From: Corynebacterium freiburgense
Lineage (GTDB): Bacteria; Actinomycetota; Actinomycetes; Mycobacteriales; Mycobacteriaceae
Direction of reading: 5' to 3'
NCBI RefSeq assembly: GCF_030408815.1
Contig: NZ_CP047355.1
Location: 248,001 to 312,000, forward strand
Length of the DNA: 64,000 bases
Positions 38,587-47,329 of the stretch are shown in pieces; the stretch's first letter is position 1; every line of letters begins with the position of its first letter. The position numbers and the translations under genes are program-made. The notes below the pieces were generated by a model that saw only the letters and a program-made list of their open reading frames with translations, made no database searches and was not told the origin of the DNA.

Positions 38587-39458
38587 TGAAAGGGATTATT
38601 CTTGCTGGTGGTACGGGATCTCGGCTCTTTCCGATAACGCTTGGGGTGAGCAAGCAATTAGTGCCGGTATATGACAAACCCATGATCTATTACCCGCTTT
38701 CTACTTTAATGTTGGCGGGCATTACCGAAATCCTGATTATTACTACTGAAAAAGACCTTCCGCAATTCGAACGCCTTCTTGGCGATGGATCACAATTTGG
38801 AATCCAGCTCACGTTTACTACACAGGACCATCCGCGTGGTTTAGCAGACGCTTTTATTGTTGGTGCCGAACATATCGGCGAAGACTCTGTAGCGTTGATT
38901 CTTGGCGACAATGTGTTTTATGGTGCGGGGTTGGGTACCCAACTACGTCGCTTTACAAACCCCGATGGCGGCGTAATTTTTGCCTACCGCGTGGCAGATC
39001 CTAGCGCTTATGGAGTAGTAGAGTTTTCCGACGATGGCCGGGCTATATCCCTGGAAGAAAAACCGAGCCACCCGAAGTCTTCCTATGCTGTGCCGGGACT
39101 GTATTTTTACGATAACTCAGTGGTAGCTATTGCAAAATCTCTTCAACCATCACCTCGCGGTGAATTGGAAATCACTGACATCAATAACGCCTACCTTGCC
39201 CAAGGGAAACTCCAGGTTGAGGTATTGCCACGTGGAACCGCTTGGCTAGATACCGGAACCGTTGAACTTTTGCTGGCGGCTGGTGATTTTGTGCGGGCAA
39301 TCGAACAACGCCAAGGTCTTAAAATTGGCTGCCCGGAGGAAGTTGCTTGGCGGATGGGTTATTTAAGTGACGAAGCTTTGCGTGCTCGTGCTGAATCCTT
39401 ACGTGCCTCAGGCTATGGCGATTACTTATTAGGCATTTTAGCTACATCGTACGAATAA
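38586..39458 (+). CDS. rmlA: Glucose-1-phosphate thymidylyltransferase
   Basis: A 290-residue nucleotidyltransferase, first step of dTDP-rhamnose synthesis. The nucleotide loop [36 protein letters not shown] and the Asp pair in [10 protein letters not shown] and WLDTGT are all present. Its end overlaps the convergent ArsR gene by 17 bases. Confidence 0.96.
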   Translation: MKGIILAGGTGSRLFPITLGVSKQLVPVYDKPMIYYPLSTLMLAGITEILIITTEKDLPQFERLLGDGSQFGIQLTFTTQDHPRGLADAFIVGAEHIGEDSVALILGDNVFYGAGLGTQLRRFTNPDGGVIFAYRVADPSAYGVVEFSDDGRAISLEEKPSHPKSSYAVPGLYFYDNSVVAIAKSLQPSPRGELEITDINNAYLAQGKLQVEVLPRGTAWLDTGTVELLLAAGDFVRAIEQRQGLKIGCPEEVAWRMGYLSDEALRARAESLRASGYGDYLLGILATSYE

Positions 39459-39735
39459 GCGAATCTACCTGCTCGAATGTCTCTGGGTTTACCTTATAGT
39501 GAGCCCATTTTCCTCGTTGCTGCCTTTGTACTAGGCCGGCAGCCGATAGTTTTTTCATATGGTGCGTCACGGTGGGTGCGGACACTTTTAGGGCTTCAGA
39601 AAGGTCACATGAACAAATATCCCCACCCTGACTATGTTCTGCAACAAGGTATAACAGGCGGAGGCGGGTGGGATCACTCAATGCTTTAAATAATAAGCTG
39701 GCCCGATTGTTTACGTCGTGACTGATCGAGGTCAT
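39442..39735 (-). CDS. ArsR-family transcriptional regulator
   Basis: A 97-residue winged-helix repressor. [16 protein letters not shown], the recognition helix region [13 protein letters not shown] and wing residues are typical. ICSCDL in the third helix is like the CxC thiol ligands of ArsR/CmtR-type sensors, which suggests a metal or metalloid effector. No resistance gene is adjacent, so the target is unclear. Confidence 0.9.
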   Translation of the reverse strand: MTSISHDVNNRASLLFKALSDPTRLRLLYLVAEHSQGGDICSCDLSEALKVSAPTVTHHMKKLSAAGLVQRQQRGKWAHYKVNPETFEQVDSLIRTM

Positions 39736-39813
39736 GTGATCAATATAGCCGACTATGGGTCACCTAACATAGCTTCGTCTAACCTTAATGTATATATCTA
39801 AACAAGAACTCTT

Positions 39814-40059
39814 TTATTCTTCCTGTTCATCGTTATATTTCCTACGATTTAACCGTTTACGCTCCTCTTCCTCGCGAGCCAATTCCTCCGCCCGGCGTTG
39901 CTTAAATCGGTTTTTCTCCAGGTTCCATAGAAATTCTTCATCATCATCTGGCCCTTTAATCGCGGGCGGTTCAGGCTTCTTCCAGGTACTGGGGCCAAAC
40001 GCTTTCCAAACCAACACCACAGCGACAACAATAAGTAAAAGCAGTAGTAGCCGACCCAC
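39814..40059 (-). CDS. Small membrane-anchored protein of unknown function
   Basis: An 81-residue protein with one N-terminal helix (residues 3-18), a proline-rich linker, then a charged, probably helical tail rich in Glu and Arg (EELAREEEERKRLNRR). The ATG and topology are clear. No family is recognised. Confidence 0.75.
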   Translation of the reverse strand: MGRLLLLLLIVVAVVLVWKAFGPSTWKKPEPPAIKGPDDDEEFLWNLEKNRFKQRRAEELAREEEERKRLNRRKYNDEQEE

Positions 40060-40121
40060 GGCGTATCCCTCCTTGATCTCTTTACACTGACTTTACGTGG
40101 TGCAGAGTAGGCTCGAATATT

Positions 40122-40430
40122 ATGAGTGAAACAGCGCCCCAGTTAGACAAAACACTACGCAATCGAACCCGACGTGATGTGCTTTTGTACGGCCTTGCCC
40201 GCCTTGTGCTTTTCATTGTGCTCACCGCCGTTATTCAAGGCATTGCCATGCTTATCGACGCCCCCGTGCCGCTCATTATGTCCGCGTTGCTGGCCCTTAT
40301 TCTCGCCCTGCCACTCTCAATGTTTGTATTCCGTGGCCTTCGACTTCGCGTTACCAAAGGTATTTCCGAATGGGATGCTCAACGCAAAGCCCACAAAGAG
40401 TGGGTCAAAAAAGAATTAGCTGAGCGTTAA
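40122..40430 (+). CDS. DUF4229-type membrane protein
   Basis: A 102-residue protein with two hydrophobic helices (about 23-45 and 50-72) and a charged C-terminus (KEWVKKEL), matching DUF4229 proteins next to menA in actinobacteria. Its function is unknown. It overlaps the 3' end of menA on the other strand by 15 bases. Confidence 0.82.
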   Translation: MSETAPQLDKTLRNRTRRDVLLYGLARLVLFIVLTAVIQGIAMLIDAPVPLIMSALLALILALPLSMFVFRGLRLRVTKGISEWDAQRKAHKEWVKKELAER

Positions 40431-41273
40431 CGCGGTCACAACAGACCACAGCAGCATTGCCCTACCTGTGTAACCCAGTACTGGGATAAGTTCCGCGCCT
40501 CGGGCGCCACGGAGGATTGGTCGTGCTGCATAGAAGGTCAGTGGCAGTGTGATAAATGCCAGCATGGGTTTCCATCCGAGGCAGATGGATACGACATAGG
40601 GGGTGAGGATGAGAATCATCCACAGTGTTCGTGTTCGTTGATCGCCGAGCCGTACTGCTAGGGTGAGTTTTCCGGTCGCGGCGTCGGTAGGTATATCGCG
40701 CAGGTTATTGGCCAGGTTGACTGCTGATGAGAAGCAGCCGATCGCAATCGCACAGCCTATTCCCGTTGGTGAAATCGATCCAGTTTGGGTGAATTCTGTG
40801 CCGCATACCGCTACAAAGCCGAAGAAGATTAGTACCGAGACTTCGCCTAAACCTCGATATCCGTAGGGGTTCTTGCCACCGGTGTAAAACCAGGCGGCCA
40901 AAATACATATTGCCCCTACAAGGATTAGCCACCAGGAACTCAACCAGGCCAAAATGGTGCCTGCAATACATGCCACACCAAATGCTAGAAATGCGGCGAG
41001 TCGAACCTTTTGTGGTGTGGCCAAGCCGGAGGCTGTGAGACGCACCGGCCCGGAGCGGGCATCATCTGTGCCTCGAATTCCATCCGAATAATCATTTGCG
41101 TAATTGACACCCACGATTAATGCCCAGGCAACACAACACGCAAGCAAAGCACGCCACCAATTGGCATGCCCAGAAGAGGCAGCGGCCCCAGTGCCAGCCA
41201 CAACAGGGGCAAACGCATTAGCCCATGTGTGTGGACGAGCACCTTGAAACCACTGATGAAGGGAAGCAGACAT
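40416..41273 (-). CDS. menA: 1,4-dihydroxy-2-naphthoate polyprenyltransferase
   Basis: About 285 residues of a UbiA-fold membrane enzyme that attaches the polyprenyl chain to 1,4-dihydroxy-2-naphthoate. The first Asp motif is NYANDYSDGIRG and the second is NNLRDIPTDAATGKLTLAVRLG; eight or nine helices follow the family pattern. The ATG at 41273 has GGGGAAGATG upstream; the longer frame to 41312 is less likely. Confidence 0.94.
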   Translation of the reverse strand: MSASLHQWFQGARPHTWANAFAPVVAGTGAAASSGHANWWRALLACCVAWALIVGVNYANDYSDGIRGTDDARSGPVRLTASGLATPQKVRLAAFLAFGVACIAGTILAWLSSWWLILVGAICILAAWFYTGGKNPYGYRGLGEVSVLIFFGFVAVCGTEFTQTGSISPTGIGCAIAIGCFSSAVNLANNLRDIPTDAATGKLTLAVRLGDQRTRTLWMILILTPYVVSICLGWKPMLAFITLPLTFYAARPILRGARGAELIPVLGYTGRAMLLWSVVTALTLS

Positions 41274-41335
41274 AGATACATCTTCCCCCATCACATTCAT
41301 GTACCCATGCACCAGGTGGCACTACAGTAGAAGGA

Positions 41336-42187
41336 ATGTTCATCCGCACTGTGATTCAGCAAGCCTGCAATATCTTTTTTACGCTTGCCCGAATGGTGCC
41401 ACTGGCAATCCGAAACCGGCTGAGCAACACCCCTATCCCAGCCGAGGGTGAGGTGACTATCTCGCTCACCACGCATGGGCGTCGATTAGCAAAGGTGCAC
41501 TATAGCATCGAATCCGTGGCGCGTTCCGGCGTCCCCATCGTGCTATGGCTCGACCGATCCGAATACGAAAGCGAATGGCCCGCAACCTTGCGGCGGCTTG
41601 TGAGGCGGGGTCTGCAAGTAGAATGTAGTGAAGGAGATTTCGGTCCGCACACCAAATATTGGGGAGAGTTTCAGCGCGCACGCGGACGCGTGGTCACGAT
41701 TGACGACGACATTATCTACCCCACATGGTTTCTCGAACGCTTGTTATTTATTGGGGATTTACGTAACGACACCGTGGTGGCTTATCGCGCACACCGCATC
41801 GAGCTCCGCAATGGCAAATTGCTTCCATATGCCAAGTGGACAGCGGTCGACACCTCCCAAGCATCCTTTCTGCACTTTGCCACCGGTGTGTCCGGAGTTC
41901 TATATCCCAAAGGGTTTATCGACTATGTGGTCGAACAGGGAACAGTCTTTATGGATGTCTGCCCCCGTGCCGATGACGTGTGGCTCCACGCCTGCGCCCT
42001 CCGTGCTGGATATCCCATCCGGCAGGTGCACGCCCAGCCCCGCCACTTTGCCATCGTACCCTTCACCTTCCAGGGCGCCCTTGTTATGCGCAATGCTTTC
42101 CTCGGGGGAAATGACGAACAAATCGAACGAGTATACGGCCCGGAAGATATTGCAAAGCTGCAATCCGCCAGCGCAGCTGAAGACTAG
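41336..42187 (+). CDS. Glycosyltransferase-like protein
   Basis: A 283-residue protein. After a basic N-terminal region, it shows VTISLTTHGRRL, then VVTIDDDIIYP with a DDD acidic cluster typical of a GT-A type metal/nucleotide site, and later CPRADDVWLHACAL. The substrate is unknown. It lies between menA and a small membrane protein. An N-terminal hydrophobic patch may associate with the membrane. Confidence 0.78.
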   Translation: MFIRTVIQQACNIFFTLARMVPLAIRNRLSNTPIPAEGEVTISLTTHGRRLAKVHYSIESVARSGVPIVLWLDRSEYESEWPATLRRLVRRGLQVECSEGDFGPHTKYWGEFQRARGRVVTIDDDIIYPTWFLERLLFIGDLRNDTVVAYRAHRIELRNGKLLPYAKWTAVDTSQASFLHFATGVSGVLYPKGFIDYVVEQGTVFMDVCPRADDVWLHACALRAGYPIRQVHAQPRHFAIVPFTFQGALVMRNAFLGGNDEQIERVYGPEDIAKLQSASAAED

Positions 42188-42222
42188 AACATTCATTAAG
42201 CATTAAGAGAGTCGCCATTGAT

Positions 42223-42276
42223 GCGCGTGGGGGATGGCGGTGCGACCGGCCACGCGCTAAGCGCCAAAGTTTTTCG
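42223..42276 (+). terminator. Structured GC-rich hairpin, possible terminator
   Basis: GCGCGTGG (42223) pairs with CCACGCGC (42250); an inner CGGT/ACCG stem and a second GCGC/GCGC hairpin follow, then AAAGTTTTT. It probably ends the glycosyltransferase transcript. Confidence 0.45.
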
Positions 42277-42293
42277 TAGAAAATTTCTGCATG

Positions 42294-42548
42294 TTATTTA
42301 CTACTACGGCCGTTTCGACCAATTGCCAGCAGTACCACTACATTTAAAAATGCAATAGAAATGGATATGAGATCAAGGAACTCCCAATTCCATTCAAAAT
42401 AACTTCTAAGCAAAAGTGCCAACGATAAACCGGTGCTTACAAAAGCTCCAATAAAAACCCAATTCTTCGTCGTCTCTTTTTGGAAAAACAACAAAATCCA
42501 GATAATTAAAGGAACTCCAGCCAGCACAATAAACGAACTGTATTCCAT
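42294..42548 (-). CDS. Small three-helix membrane protein
   Basis: An 84-residue protein with three hydrophobic segments (5-22, 31-47, 57-76) ending in NGRSSK. AAAAGG lies eight bases before the ATG. Its C-terminal end resembles that of the 66-residue protein at 45666-45866 (NGRNS). Function unknown; see the bacteriocin-like region. Confidence 0.7.
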   Translation of the reverse strand: MEYSSFIVLAGVPLIIWILLFFQKETTKNWVFIGAFVSTGLSLALLLRSYFEWNWEFLDLISISIAFLNVVVLLAIGRNGRSSK

Positions 42549-42651
42549 GGTTTTTACCTTTTAGGGGCTAAGTCCTTCCTTAGTATCTAATTCGCTGAAT
42601 GCAATGATTTCACACAAAAGTTCCGATAAAGACTAAACCTGCGGTGGGGTT

Positions 42652-43779
42652 CTAGGCGCCGAAAAGGCGCCCGATGGTGCGCCGGTCTGGTTTGCCGGGG
42701 CCGATAAGCGGAAGTTCCGGCAGGTGAAGAATATGTTTGGGCAGTTGCCAGCGGGGGAGATCCTCCAGGCCGGTCACCAGGTCCGCGGGAGTGAGTCGTC
42801 CGCTATAGGCCACGGCAATCGCTTGGCCCAAACGTGCATTCGGAATGCCGATAACACATGCAGTATCAACACCATCGAGGGAAAGTATTGCTTGTTCGAG
42901 GACTTCTGGGTGGAGTTTCAGGCCGCCAGAATCGATCACAGTATCCAGGCGCCCAGTGACCCGGAGGGTGTTGTTTTCGAGGACGCCGGAATCTTGGGTG
43001 GCAAACCAACCGTCGATAAAGGGGCTGGAACCGGGCGGGGGGTTGCGGTAGCCTTGGGCGATCATGGGGCCGCCCAGGTAAATACGGCCATTGGTTACGC
43101 GGACTTTTGCGGAGGGAATGGGGCGGCCGTTGTAAATGCAACCGCCGGAAGTTTCGGAGGAACCATAGGTGGTCACAATATTGATGCCTAGTTCTTTACA
43201 CTGACGTTTGGTTTTTTCGGTGGTGGGAGCTCCGCCGACAAGGATACGGTCGAAGCGTCTGAGTGCTTCGATGCCATCAAGAGTGTCCATTGCTTTTAAA
43301 AGCTGCATTGGCACGAGTGAAGTATATGTTCGATCTCCAAGATCTGCGAGTTGATGGGCCAAGCTAGAGAACTTTCGAACATCAAAGCCGTTGCTCACAT
43401 CTATTGCCAGGGGATCCACACCGGCCACAAGAGCACGGACCATGACCTGGATCCCCGCAATATGGTGCGCAGGAAGGGCCAATAGCCATTGGCCTTCGCC
43501 GCCAAGTGCGTGGTGAGTGGCGTCGGCAGAGCTGACTAAATTATGCGGGGTGAGTAGGGCGCCTTTTGGGGTTCCAGTTGAGCCAGAAGTGGGGACCACC
43601 AGTGCGATTTCAGAGTCGATAGGCTGGCCTACGCGCAACGCTGTGGTAAGAAGTTGCGCCTGCTCCGGGTCCTCTGGGACGGGCAAGAAAGTTTCCTGGC
43701 CGGAAATTGCAGCAACCAGCGAAGGAAAAATGATTGTGGGGTCCGCCGCGGGGACAATAAGAGGGCGAAGCAGGCGCAT
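42652..43779 (-). CDS. menE: o-Succinylbenzoate--CoA ligase
   Basis: A 375-residue member of the adenylate-forming family, shortened as in other actinobacterial MenE. VVPTSGSTGTPKGALLT is the P-loop, and VTTYGSSETSGG, GWFATQDSG and the hinge VTGRLDTVIDSGG are present. It activates o-succinylbenzoate for ring closure by MenB, which is encoded just upstream on the same strand. Confidence 0.94.
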   Translation of the reverse strand: MRLLRPLIVPAADPTIIFPSLVAAISGQETFLPVPEDPEQAQLLTTALRVGQPIDSEIALVVPTSGSTGTPKGALLTPHNLVSSADATHHALGGEGQWLLALPAHHIAGIQVMVRALVAGVDPLAIDVSNGFDVRKFSSLAHQLADLGDRTYTSLVPMQLLKAMDTLDGIEALRRFDRILVGGAPTTEKTKRQCKELGINIVTTYGSSETSGGCIYNGRPIPSAKVRVTNGRIYLGGPMIAQGYRNPPPGSSPFIDGWFATQDSGVLENNTLRVTGRLDTVIDSGGLKLHPEVLEQAILSLDGVDTACVIGIPNARLGQAIAVAYSGRLTPADLVTGLEDLPRWQLPKHILHLPELPLIGPGKPDRRTIGRLFGA

Positions 43780-43790
43780 AACCTCGTAGT

Positions 43791-44711
43791 TTAGTAGTAG
43801 TAGGGGAAATCCTCCCAGCGAGGCTCACGCTTTTCCAGGAAGGAATTTTTACCTTCCACAGCTTCATCGGTCATATATGCCAAACGTGTAGCCTCACCGG
43901 CGAAAACCTGCTGTCCCATAAGGCCGTCGTCGGTAAGATTAAAGGCGAATTTCAACATGCGCTGCGCAGTTGGGGACTTGCCATTAATTTCGCGGGCCAT
44001 TTGGATCGCTTCATCCTCAAGGCTGGCGTGTGACGCGACAATATTCACCGCCCCCATGCGGTGCATTTCCCCGGCGGTGTAGGTACGACCAAGGAAAAAT
44101 ATTTCACGTGCAAACTTTTGGCCAACCATTTTTGCCAGGTAAGCCGAGCCATAGCCAGCATCAAAAGACCCAACATCAGCGTCTGTTTGTTTGAACCGGG
44201 CGTGCTCTGCGGAAGCAATCGTCAGGTCACACACCACATGTAGTGAATGACCGCCGCCAGCCGCCCAACCATTTACAACCGCAATAACAATCTTTGGCAT
44301 AGTGCGGATAAGGCGCTGAACCTCCAGGATATGTAGCCTTCCGCCTTCGACTTTTTCGCGCGCGGTATCCACGGTATCTGCGGTTTCACCACTAGCATAA
44401 CGGTAGCCGGATCGCCCACGTATTCGCTGGTCGCCGCCGGAGCAGAATGCCCAGCCACCGTCTTTTTTGCTGGGGCCATTGCCGGTAATAAGGACACTAC
44501 CGACGTCCGGTGTGCGCCTTGCATGGTCAAGTGCGCGATACAATTCATCAACGGTATGGGGGCGAAAAGCATTTCGAACTTCTGGGCGGTTGAAGGCAAT
44601 ACGCACAATGCCGTTGGTGCGTCCTTCGCCAGTGTGTCGGTGATAGGTGATGTCGGTCAGGTCTTCGAAACCTTCGATAGTCTTCCAGAGCTCAGGCTTA
44701 AATGGGTTCAT
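43791..44711 (-). CDS. menB: 1,4-dihydroxy-2-naphthoyl-CoA synthase
   Basis: A 306-residue crotonase-fold enzyme. Motifs include IAFNRPEVRNAFRP, FCSGGDQRIRG (oxyanion loop), VVNGWAAGGGHSLHVVCD and the SFDAGYGSAYLAK segment. The start at 44711 places it after a -10 hexamer at 44718-44723; a longer frame reaching 44888 would lie inside menC. It is divergent from menC with only 18 bases between start codons. Confidence 0.95.
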   Translation of the reverse strand: MNPFKPELWKTIEGFEDLTDITYHRHTGEGRTNGIVRIAFNRPEVRNAFRPHTVDELYRALDHARRTPDVGSVLITGNGPSKKDGGWAFCSGGDQRIRGRSGYRYASGETADTVDTAREKVEGGRLHILEVQRLIRTMPKIVIAVVNGWAAGGGHSLHVVCDLTIASAEHARFKQTDADVGSFDAGYGSAYLAKMVGQKFAREIFFLGRTYTAGEMHRMGAVNIVASHASLEDEAIQMAREINGKSPTAQRMLKFAFNLTDDGLMGQQVFAGEATRLAYMTDEAVEGKNSFLEKREPRWEDFPYYY

Positions 44712-44716
44712 GCTTT

Positions 44717-44723
44717 TAGGATA
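44717..44723. promoter_or_regulatory. Overlapping bidirectional -10 elements between menB and menC
   Basis: On the plus strand TAGGAT (44717-44722) lies seven bases before the menC ATG; on the minus strand TATCCT (44723-44718) lies six bases before the menB ATG. Both fit leaderless starts. RNA polymerase could fire only one way at a time. Confidence 0.5.
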
Positions 44724-44729
44724 GGGGGC

Positions 44730-45656
44730 ATGCTTGAAGATGTCCTCGCGCGTGCCCACGTTGTAGCCCTCCCGATGAGAGTAAGGTTCCGCGGCGTCGA
44801 TACGCGGGAAGCATTGCTTATCGACGGCCCCGCTGGCTGGGGAGAGTTCGCGCCGTTTCTGGAATACGGGCCAGCCGAAGCAGCCCACTGGCTCCGCGGC
44901 GCACTGGAAGCAGCCTACATTGGGTTTCCAACACCCGTACGAACTTCAGTACCGGTCAACGCCACCGTACCAGCCGTAAAACCAAGCCAAGTGCCCGAAA
45001 TTCTCGACCGATTTCCTGGGTGTGACACCATCAAAATCAAAGTCGCCGAGGGTGACGACGCAGCCCGCGTCCAAGCCGTCCGCGACTATAACCCACAAGC
45101 AATCATCCGAGTGGATGCCAATCAAGGATGGACCGTATCCGAGGCGGTTGCAGCCGCCAAGACCTTTGGGGAACTCGACTACATGGAACAGCCGTGCGCT
45201 ACCGTGCCGGAATTGGCGGAAGTGCGGAAACATGGGATCCGCGTGGCTGCGGATGAATCGATACGTCGTGCTGAAGATCCTTATGCTGTAGCCCACGCAG
45301 GTGCAGCCGACGTAGCCGTAGTAAAAGTAGCGCCCCTCGGTGGCGTTTCGAACGTACTAAAGATCGCTGACTTTATGCACTCACGCGGACTCACAATCAC
45401 CGTTGCCTCCGCTCTAGATACTGCCGTAGGAATGAATGCCGGACTCGCAGCCGTCGCCGCATTAGAACACATTAACCCCGCCGGACTTGCCACCCAACAA
45501 CTTTTCCTCGAAGATGTCTGCGAACCACGCGAAATACACAACGGCATGCTTGACATAACCCCCCAAACCCCCGACCCAGACAGGTTGGCGGAATTCGCCT
45601 CACCCCGCAAACACTACTGGTTCGAACGATTACGCCAAGCCTGGGAATATCTGTAA
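44730..45656 (+). CDS. menC: o-Succinylbenzoate synthase
   Basis: A 308-residue enolase-superfamily enzyme that dehydrates SHCHC. The catalytic Lys pair IKIKV, then VDANQGW and the metal residues in MEQPC and AADES, and the second lysine in VVKVAPLGG are present. It ends with ASPRKHYWFERLRQAW. I start at ATG 44730; a longer frame begins inside menB. A second copy of its C-terminal end lies at 48424-48516. Confidence 0.95.
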   Translation: MLEDVLARAHVVALPMRVRFRGVDTREALLIDGPAGWGEFAPFLEYGPAEAAHWLRGALEAAYIGFPTPVRTSVPVNATVPAVKPSQVPEILDRFPGCDTIKIKVAEGDDAARVQAVRDYNPQAIIRVDANQGWTVSEAVAAAKTFGELDYMEQPCATVPELAEVRKHGIRVAADESIRRAEDPYAVAHAGAADVAVVKVAPLGGVSNVLKIADFMHSRGLTITVASALDTAVGMNAGLAAVAALEHINPAGLATQQLFLEDVCEPREIHNGMLDITPQTPDPDRLAEFASPRKHYWFERLRQAWEYL

Positions 45657-45665
45657 GCGAAAGCC

Positions 45666-45866
45666 TTACGCACTATCTTCGGTGCTATTTCGTCCATTTT
45701 TTTCCACACCCAATGCAAATAACCCGCACAGCATAATAATGATCGCGCACAACGTTGGCATAAACAATAAGGACTTGAAGAAGGAATAGTGGAGCATTAA
45801 CAATCCAGTAAAACACCAAAAATGTAATACGCCCAACCGTAAAAGATGCTGTAAAGAGCGGAACAC
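45666..45866 (-). CDS. Small membrane protein, candidate immunity-type partner
   Basis: A 66-residue frame starting with GTG; no strong ribosome site is seen, and an internal ATG at residue 24 is possible. Two hydrophobic segments (about 14-35 and 36-54) precede a charged end with KNGRNST. It follows, on the same strand, the secreted 153-residue precursor. Its function is unknown; by position it could protect the producer. Confidence 0.55.
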   Translation of the reverse strand: MFRSLQHLLRLGVLHFWCFTGLLMLHYSFFKSLLFMPTLCAIIIMLCGLFALGVEKNGRNSTEDSA

Positions 45867-45903
45867 GGGGTTTTGGCGAGGTCCCTACTTTGGCTACAAG
45901 TGG

Positions 45904-46365
45904 CTATAAATAGCAGGGATTTGTTGGATCGTAAATTGGGTGAATAGCAACGCCACCCAGAAGATCCGTCATAGTGCTCTTGATACCGCAGCGAACAGGG
46001 CTGTACACAGGGTCCATTTGGGGATTAGTGAGAATTTCAAGGGTGTATTTTTCCTTATCAATCACCGAAACCAAAAGCTTATTATCCGACTGCACTTTAT
46101 AGTCGAAGCTCACTTTTTCAGTGTTCTCCCCTTTGATTTCAGTGGGAAGGGTTTCCTTTACACCTCTATTCGATTTATTGATCACATCAACAGCACCATC
46201 ATCGCGCTTCTCAAACTTGTACTCCTTCGAAATTTTGAACTCAAGGTTTTGAGAATCTTCTGAGACGCGATACGTGCCGTAGTTATCCGCAGCAAATGCC
46301 ATTGGCATTTGAAGAGTCAGACCAACACCGAGCACGCTGGCAATGATGAGATTTCGAAGGTTCAA
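45904..46365 (-). CDS. Secreted precursor with Cys-bounded C-terminal segment
   Basis: A 153-residue protein starting with TTG at 46365, after AGGAGAAA. The signal peptide (IIASVLGVGLTLQMPMAFA) ends in an A-x-A site near residue 24-26. A domain of about 80 residues follows, containing SEDSQNLEFKISKEYKFE and RDDGAVDVI, then KETLP. The last 30 residues lie between two cysteines (RCGIKSTMTDLLGG and NPCYL). It is a clear paralogue of the protein at 46754-47329 in signal, start codon and domain, but its tail lacks glycine repeats. A frame reaching 46569 has no better start. Confidence 0.75.
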   Translation of the reverse strand: MNLRNLIIASVLGVGLTLQMPMAFAADNYGTYRVSEDSQNLEFKISKEYKFEKRDDGAVDVINKSNRGVKETLPTEIKGENTEKVSFDYKVQSDNKLLVSVIDKEKYTLEILTNPQMDPVYSPVRCGIKSTMTDLLGGVAIHPIYDPTNPCYL

Positions 46366-46516
46366 GGTAGTTTCTCCTATTTGAATTACGGATACTCCCG
46401 TGTACAAATTTTCCTGAAAATCTGTATAGAGTATTCGGTGGTGAAATCGAAATAAGATCCTAGTTATTACAAGACCGGCATGTAATTCAGAAAGGAAGTT
46501 ATTCCGTGATGTGCTT

Positions 46517-46738
46517 TCAATTTTGACGTTTCTTGTAGGCTGCGACGCCGTATGCCAAAAAGCAAACAAACGCAGTTACAAGAGCAAAAATTGCTGGGGG
46601 AAACATTAAAGCTCTGAGAAGATCGCTTTCATAGATGAAGAATCCTGTAGAAATTCCGATGAACCAACCTATGAGTGCTGTAATGGCAGAGAGCCGAATT
46701 ACACGGAGAGCCCGATCTGGCGAGATTCGCTTTTTCAT
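46517..46738 (-). CDS. Small two-helix membrane protein, candidate immunity-type partner
   Basis: A 73-residue protein with a basic N-terminus (MKKRISPDRALR), two hydrophobic helices (about 18-36 and 43-66) and a basic tail (YKKRQN). It begins 15 bases after the secreted glycine-zipper precursor on the same strand. Size and topology fit immunity proteins of small bacteriocins; this is inference. Its second helix (LMFPPAIFALV) resembles LLFPSVV in the small proteins near 52 kb. Confidence 0.7.
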   Translation of the reverse strand: MKKRISPDRALRVIRLSAITALIGWFIGISTGFFIYESDLLRALMFPPAIFALVTAFVCFLAYGVAAYKKRQN

Positions 46739-46753
46739 CTTCGTAAGATCCCA

Positions 46754-47329
46754 TTAGCAGCTGGCGGCAGCTCCAGTGAGGCCGCCACCGATACCACCGA
46801 CAATACCGCCACCGATTGCGCCGGCTCCCACCCCCCATGGTCCTCCTAATGCGCCGATCGTGGCTCCTGAAGCGGCACCTGAAATTCCGCCAGTCATAGT
46901 TCCACCTACGGTGCCTGCTGCGCACCTGCCCCAACTATCCCAAGCTCCGCCTTCCAATATGTACCCGTTTTCGTTTGCGGCTGCCACCTGGAGAACGTTA
47001 TTTGGATCAATTGTGTATTGGAAAGTGATGTCCTGACCTTCCTTGTTAACTGCAGTTGTTGGCAGCGTTTCTTTGATCTTGCCACTGTCTTTGTCAATGA
47101 CGTCAACGCCGCCATCATCACGAATTTCAAATTTGTATTCAGAAGATACCTTGATTTCTAAATGGCGTAGATCTTCCGATGAGCGATAGAACCAAGTATC
47201 TCCTTGGGGTGATTCTTCTGCAGAAATTGAGGTAGGTGGTTCAGGGTGATTGGAAGCTAAAGCGGTTGGTGTTTGCACTGCCAATCCAAGACCTAATACG
47301 GCAACTGTAAGTAGTTTATAGATGCGCAA
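46754..47329 (-). CDS. Secreted precursor with glycine-zipper C-terminal domain (bacteriocin-like)
   Basis: A 191-residue protein starting with TTG at 47329, after AAAGGGAGAA. The signal peptide (LTVAVLGLGLAVQTPTALA) is cleaved near residue 25. Residues 40-125 share YRSSEDLRHLEIKVSSEYKF, RDDGGVDVID and KETLPT with the paralogue downstream. The last 65 residues begin WDSWGRC and end AAASC; between them is an almost uncharged stretch of Gly/Ala/Ile/Thr with many GxxxG spacings. Such Cys-ended glycine zippers occur in class II bacteriocins and pore-forming peptides. There is no double-glycine leader; export looks Sec-dependent. I recognise no named family. Confidence 0.78.
   Translation of the reverse strand: MRIYKLLTVAVLGLGLAVQTPTALASNHPEPPTSISAEESPQGDTWFYRSSEDLRHLEIKVSSEYKFEIRDDGGVDVIDKDSGKIKETLPTTAVNKEGQDITFQYTIDPNNVLQVAAANENGYILEGGAWDSWGRCAAGTVGGTMTGGISGAASGATIGALGGPWGVGAGAIGGGIVGGIGGGLTGAAASC

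Noticed and set aside
41628..42206. 192-codon plus-strand frame
   Set aside because: Out-of-frame shadow of the glycosyltransferase-like gene.
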